Shown here piece after piece: positions 60,690-64,000 of a DNA stretch of 64,000 nt. Source of the stretch: an uncultured Bacteroidia bacterium (GTDB lineage: Bacteria > Bacteroidota > Bacteroidia > Bacteroidales > UBA932); contig CADASN010000013.1 of NCBI GenBank assembly GCA_902790635.1, positions 32,408 to 96,407 on the forward strand, written 5' to 3'. The notes below the pieces were generated by a model, which did no database searches, was not told where the DNA came from, and was given only the letters and a program-made list of their open reading frames with translations. A program made the position numbers and the translations under genes. Numbering within the stretch: the stretch's first letter is position 1; every line of letters begins with the position of its first letter.

Positions 60690-61385
60690 TCAGTACCCCG
60701 GGCCCCGGCGCCATTGCGGCTTGTCATAGGCGCCCTGGGCGGCATACGGAGCGCGCTCCGCTTCCCATTCCGGGTCATCCCAGACCTCCTCGGCCCGGTC
60801 AGTATAGAGGATGCCGTCCAGGTGGTCGATCTCGTGTTGGAAGATGATGGCGGTGAAACCGTGGACCTCCTCCGTGACGGTTTGCAGCGTCTGCGGATCG
60901 GTCCAGGAGACGACGACCCCTTCGCTGCGCGGGACCAGGCCGCGCTTGCCGGGGATGGACAGGCAGCCTTCCCGGCCCCGGACCGTATCTCCCAGATGCT
61001 TCTCGATGCGGAGGTTGGGGTACACGACAAAAGGCTCGCCCGGCTGGTCCAGGCGCTGGATGGCGGCGATGCGGCGCAGGATGCCTATCTGCGGCGCGGC
61101 GAGGCCTACGCCGCCCTGCTGGGGCGAACGGACGGTGCTGAGCATCTTGGCGGCCAGCATCGGATAGAGGTCGCTGCGGAGCTCCTCTTCGGAAAGGTCG
61201 CGGCAGGTGCCGCGCAGCTCGAGGCTGTCCATCATGTCCGTCACGACACTCACGTACATGACGCTGTCGGACATCGTGATGACGGTGCGCTCCCAGACTT
61301 CGAAGGGACCCTGCAGCTTGCGCGGGCTGGAACAGGCCGCCAGCGCACACAGGATCAGGCAGATGATGAGGGGGTTTCGTTTCAT
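60690..61385 (-). CDS. def: Lipoprotein-type peptide deformylase
   Basis: A 231-residue protein. It starts MKRNPLIICLILCALAAC, a lipoprotein signal with Cys near 18, followed by a linker and a complete peptide deformylase domain: GVGLAAPQIG, EGCLSIPG and the metal-binding QHEIDHLDGILY (HExxH). Deformylases normally act on nascent chains in the cytosol and have no signal. Either this paralogue works in the periplasm or outer membrane on another substrate, or the N-terminus is not processed. The frame runs 42 codons further upstream through the purC control region without homology. A consensus promoter ends 4 nt before the ATG. Confidence 0.88.
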   Translation of the reverse strand: MKRNPLIICLILCALAACSSPRKLQGPFEVWERTVITMSDSVMYVSVVTDMMDSLELRGTCRDLSEEELRSDLYPMLAAKMLSTVRSPQQGGVGLAAPQIGILRRIAAIQRLDQPGEPFVVYPNLRIEKHLGDTVRGREGCLSIPGKRGLVPRSEGVVVSWTDPQTLQTVTEEVHGFTAIIFQHEIDHLDGILYTDRAEEVWDDPEWEAERAPYAAQGAYDKPQWRRGPGY

Positions 61386-61389
61386 ATTG

Positions 61390-61422
61390 CAAATATAGTC
61401 ATTTGCCGGCAGCTTCGGCAAA
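61390..61422 (-). promoter_or_regulatory. def promoter, full consensus, probably leaderless
   Basis: On the minus strand TTTG (61422-61419), 21-nt spacer, TATATTTG (61397-61390); the ATG begins at 61385. Confidence 0.75.
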
Positions 61423-61424
61423 AG

Positions 61425-61460
61425 GTTATCAACAAAGGAAAACCGAAAATTGTCAATAAC
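61425..61460 (+). promoter_or_regulatory. Candidate purine operator upstream of purC
   Basis: GTTATCAACAA (61425-61435) and TTGTCAATAAC (61450-61460) form an imperfect inverted repeat (9 of 11 pair). They lie just upstream of the purC -33 element. The same two blocks precede purE at 63627-63661. Confidence 0.6.
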
Positions 61461-61464
61461 TTTC

Positions 61465-61496
61465 CTTGCAAGGAGTGCAGGATTGTTGTAAATTTG
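61465..61496 (+). promoter_or_regulatory. purC promoter
   Basis: CTTG (61465-61468, within the palindrome CCTTGCAAGG), a 20-nt spacer and TAAATTTG (61489-61496). The leader is about 37 nt. The spacer differs from that of the purE promoter at only two positions. Confidence 0.8.
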
Positions 61497-61538
61497 CACC
61501 TGGTTAGTCAAAGTTAGTAAGAGTTAAACCCCCGTTTT

Positions 61539-62261
61539 ATGACGAAAGGTGCGTTGATTTTCGAAGGTAACGAAAAGCAGGTTTTCGCTACTGACCATCC
61601 CGATCAGGTAATCTTCCGCTACAAGGATGTGACCGTAGCCTACAACAATGTCAAACGGGCCCGGTTCAAGGGCAAGGGCGCCCTGGACAACCAGATTTCC
61701 GCAATCCTGCTCAACTATCTGAATGAGAACGGCGTAGAGACCCATTTCATCCGCCTCCTGGGTCCGCAGGAGCAGCTCTGCCGCAAGATCGAGATCATCC
61801 CCCTGCAGGTGGTGGTGCACAACCGGATCGCCGGTTCGCTGGCAGCCCGCCTGGGTGTCGAAGAGGGTTTCCGCCATTCGAATACGATCGTGGATCTCCG
61901 CTACAACAACGACGAACTGGAGGACCCCTTCATCAACCGCGACCATGCTTTCGCCCTGGGCCTCGCCAGCTATCAGGAGCTGGACGAGATGTACAACATC
62001 GCCCGCCGGGTCAACGAACTGCTGGTGCCGCTCTTCCACAAGGCCGGCATCGAGCTCGTGGACATGAAGATCGAATTCGGCCGGGCGTCCGATACGGGGG
62101 CCATCATCATCTCCGACGAGATCAGTCCGGACACCTGCCGCCTGTGGGACGAAGCCACGGGCGAGCGCATGGACAAGGACCGCTTCCGGCTGGATCTCAG
62201 CCGCGTGGTGGAGAGCTACCGGAATGTCCTCGAACGTTTGACCAAAGTAATCAATTCATAA
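61539..62261 (+). CDS. purC: Phosphoribosylaminoimidazole-succinocarboxamide synthase
   Basis: SAICAR synthetase of purine synthesis, 240 residues, the short form. Motifs: FEGNEKQVFAT, VAYNNVKRARFKGKGALDNQIS, VVHNRIAGSLAARLGVEEGF, DMKIEFGRAS and IIISDEISPDTCRLWDEATGERMDKDRFR. purF follows after one base. Confidence 0.96.
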   Translation: MTKGALIFEGNEKQVFATDHPDQVIFRYKDVTVAYNNVKRARFKGKGALDNQISAILLNYLNENGVETHFIRLLGPQEQLCRKIEIIPLQVVVHNRIAGSLAARLGVEEGFRHSNTIVDLRYNNDELEDPFINRDHAFALGLASYQELDEMYNIARRVNELLVPLFHKAGIELVDMKIEFGRASDTGAIIISDEISPDTCRLWDEATGERMDKDRFRLDLSRVVESYRNVLERLTKVINS

Positions 62262-62262
62262 T

Positions 62263-63621
62263 ATGGGAGTACTGGCTGTATCCGGCGTGCCGGGCGCATC
62301 GACGTTTATCTATTACGGACTGCATAACCTCCAGCACAGGGGACAGGAAGGCGGCGGCATCATCACCTTCGACGAGAAGGGGGACTGCCATCGCTACCGC
62401 GGGCAGGGCCTGCTGAGCGAGATTTTCACCAACGGCGAACTGGACCACCTGCCGGGCAGCATCGGCATCGGCAGCGTCAAGTACGCCAATGCCTCCAAGA
62501 GCGGCCTGGACAACGTGGAGCCCTTGTTTTTCCGGCACCATACGGGCGATTTCGCCATCGCCGGGGAGGGGAACCTCATCAACGCCCGCCAGATCAGCGA
62601 GTACCTGGAGCGGCACGGCGCCCTCTTCCAGACCGATACGGACAGCGAGCTGCTGGCGTCCCTGATCAAGAAAGTCAAATCGGAGGACCGGATCGTCACG
62701 CTCGTCAAGGCCCTGAACATGATTGAAGGCGGTTTCACCTTCGTGATCATGACCCCGAACCGCATCTATGCCTGCCGCGACAAATACGGCATCAAGCCGC
62801 TGTGCATCGCCAAGCTGGGTGACGGCTACGCCGTGAGCAGCGAATCCTGCGCCTTCGAGATCATGGGGGCGGAGTTCATCCGCGACGTGCAGCCCGGGGA
62901 GATCGTCACCCTGGACCGGCACGGGATCCGCAGCACCCTGTATTCGCATTTCAACCGCCACCGGATGTGCGCGATGGAATATATCTATTTCGCCCGTCCG
63001 GACAGCGACATCGACGGCTGCAACGTCCACGCCTACCGCAAGGAAGCCGGACGGCGCCTCTACCGCGAATGCCCCGTCGAGGCCGACATGGTGGTGGGTG
63101 TGCCCGAATCGAGCCTCAGCGCCGCCATGGGCTACAGCGAGGAGAGCGGCATCCCCTTCGAAATGGGCCTGGTAAAGCACAAATACGTGGGACGTACCTT
63201 CATCCAGCCGGTGCAGTCGCTCCGGGAACTGGGCGTGAAGATGAAACTGTCCCCGGTGCGGAGCATCGTCCGGGGCAAGCGTATCGTGCTGGTGGACGAT
63301 TCCATCGTCCGCGGCACGACCTCGCTCAAGATCGTGGGGCTCCTGCGGGATGCCGGCGCCACGGAGGTGCACGTACGCATCGCCAGCCCCATGATGCGCT
63401 TCACCTGCCACTACGGGGTGGATACTTCTACGCCGGAGGAACTGCTCTGCTCGCACCGGACGCTGGAAGAGGCACGTCAGGCCATCGGGGCCGATTCGCT
63501 GGGCTACCTGAGCCCGGAATCGACGCGGGACTCCTGCTTCGGCTGCGCGGATCCCTGCCAGGCTTGTTTCACGGGCGAGTATCCGACCCTGCTGTATGAC
63601 GAGTCGGTCGAGAACGACTGA
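62263..63621 (+). CDS. purF: Amidophosphoribosyltransferase (PurF family) with degenerate glutaminase site
   Basis: The committed purine step transfers ammonia from glutamine to PRPP. The 452-residue protein has an intact phosphoribosyltransferase domain (IVLVDDSIVRGTTS PRPP loop near 345) and the family ending with cysteines (SCFGCADPCQACF). The N-terminal glutaminase domain is recognisable (YYGLHNLQHRGQEGGGIIT), but the start is MGVLAVSG where active enzymes have MCG with catalytic Cys. GSVKYAN stands for GHVRYST and GEGNLINA for HNGNLVNA. No upstream in-frame start restores the Cys. The enzyme may use free ammonia or be a PurF paralogue; position between purC and purE supports a purine role. 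Confidence 0.88.
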   Translation: MGVLAVSGVPGASTFIYYGLHNLQHRGQEGGGIITFDEKGDCHRYRGQGLLSEIFTNGELDHLPGSIGIGSVKYANASKSGLDNVEPLFFRHHTGDFAIAGEGNLINARQISEYLERHGALFQTDTDSELLASLIKKVKSEDRIVTLVKALNMIEGGFTFVIMTPNRIYACRDKYGIKPLCIAKLGDGYAVSSESCAFEIMGAEFIRDVQPGEIVTLDRHGIRSTLYSHFNRHRMCAMEYIYFARPDSDIDGCNVHAYRKEAGRRLYRECPVEADMVVGVPESSLSAAMGYSEESGIPFEMGLVKHKYVGRTFIQPVQSLRELGVKMKLSPVRSIVRGKRIVLVDDSIVRGTTSLKIVGLLRDAGATEVHVRIASPMMRFTCHYGVDTSTPEELLCSHRTLEEARQAIGADSLGYLSPESTRDSCFGCADPCQACFTGEYPTLLYDESVEND

Positions 63622-63626
63622 GAGAA

Positions 63627-63661
63627 GTTATCAACAATTTTCCCGAATAATTGTCAATAAA
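63627..63661 (+). promoter_or_regulatory. Candidate purine operator upstream of purE
   Basis: GTTATCAACAA (63627-63637) and TTGTCAATAA (63651-63660), the same blocks as before purC with nearly the same spacing, starting 6 nt after the purF stop. Confidence 0.6.
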
Positions 63662-63665
63662 TAAT

Positions 63666-63697
63666 CTTGCAAGGAGCGCAGGATTATTGTAAATTTG
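63666..63697 (+). promoter_or_regulatory. purE promoter
   Basis: CTTG (63666-63669), a 20-nt spacer starting CAAGGAGCGCAGGATT and TAAATTTG (63690-63697). purE therefore has its own promoter although it follows purF by only 99 nt. Confidence 0.8.
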
Positions 63698-63720
63698 TGC
63701 TTTGGTACGTCGTTCAAAGC

Positions 63721-64000
63721 ATGAAAGTCAGCATTATCATGGGATCCAAAAGCGACTGGGATGTGATGTCAGCCGCTTGTGAGACCCTCGACCAGTTCGG
63801 GGTCCCTTACGAGAAGAAAGTTATCAGTGCCCACCGCACGCCGCAGTTTTTCTGCGACTACATGGCCGGCGCCCGCGAACGCGGCGTGTCCGTCGTCATC
63901 GCAGGCGCGGGCGGTGCCGCGCACCTGCCCGGGATGGCCGCGGCCCTCACGACGCTCCCCGTGATCGGGATTCCGATCCGGAGCAAGGCGCTCAACGGCC
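63721..64000 (+). CDS. purE: 5-(carboxyamino)imidazole ribonucleotide mutase, cut by window end
   Basis: PurE moves the carboxyl group of N5-CAIR to make CAIR. The first 93 codons are visible: [16 protein letters not shown], the conserved [23 protein letters not shown] and [14 protein letters not shown]. All class I active-site blocks seen so far are intact. About 70 codons are missing to the right. Confidence 0.95.
   Translation, partial: MKVSIIMGSKSDWDVMSAACETLDQFGVPYEKKVISAHRTPQFFCDYMAGARERGVSVVIAGAGGAAHLPGMAAALTTLPVIGIPIRSKALNG

Overview
The window is a piece of a Bacteroidales (Bacteroidota) chromosome of high GC content for that order. Four things support this: a SusC/SusD pair, a Mfa/FimA-type fimbrial locus, an Mpi-family invertase, and promoters of the Bacteroidota type (-33 TTTG, 19-22 nt spacer, -7 TAnnTTTG) instead of E. 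coli-type promoters. A high-GC gut lineage such as Alistipes or Cryptobacteroides would fit, but that is inference. I found no rRNA, tRNA, CRISPR array, IS element or replication origin.

Layout: 0-3.1 kb holds the first codons of a SusD-like gene and a SusC gene broken by an internal deletion and frameshift. 3.4-16 kb is housekeeping: polA, an ECF sigma factor, radC, a Fur regulator, miaB, two envelope genes, rpoN, a second Fur-like regulator, trxB, bamD, rpoZ and recN. 16-24.6 kb is mainly envelope biogenesis and cofactors (periplasmic-binding lipoprotein-like gene, glycosyltransferase, two Skp/OmpH genes, pdxJ, nadK, uppS, bamA). 24.7-32.2 kb is central metabolism (2-oxoacid:ferredoxin oxidoreductase with a frameshifted beta subunit, glutamate dehydrogenase, nicotinate phosphoribosyltransferase, an M3 peptidase). 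32.2-38.9 kb holds a structured-RNA candidate, an SLC13 transporter, a porin-like protein, a CNNM/CorC transporter and a (p)ppGpp synthetase with a degenerate hydrolase motif.

39-44 kb is the accessory core: an Mpi-type serine invertase, an AT-rich promoter/terminator region, a fimbrial operon (DUF3575, DUF5119, fimbrillin) and an unusual repeated-HTH protein. 44-51 kb holds uvrB followed by a polysaccharide O-acylation module (two SGNH hydrolases and an MBOAT acyltransferase). 50.9-54.6 kb holds two related LuxR-type regulators flanking two lipoproteins, and an ECF sigma/putative anti-sigma/DUF6249 operon. 55.3-60.7 kb is an almost complete UMP operon (pyrC-K-D-F-E-B) on the minus strand. 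60.7-64 kb holds a lipoprotein-type peptide deformylase and purC-purF-purE, where purC and purE have nearly duplicate promoter/operator regions.

Several short dispersed or palindromic repeats have entered genes without breaking them: a 123-bp inverted-repeat element in polA, an 'ILRQAQDD' repeat in the M3 peptidase gene, and a GC-rich hairpin repeat in pyrK and beside pyrB. The GC-rich hairpin repeat is the strongest lead for something undescribed, because both copies directly abut a palindrome made with the neighbouring gene sequence.
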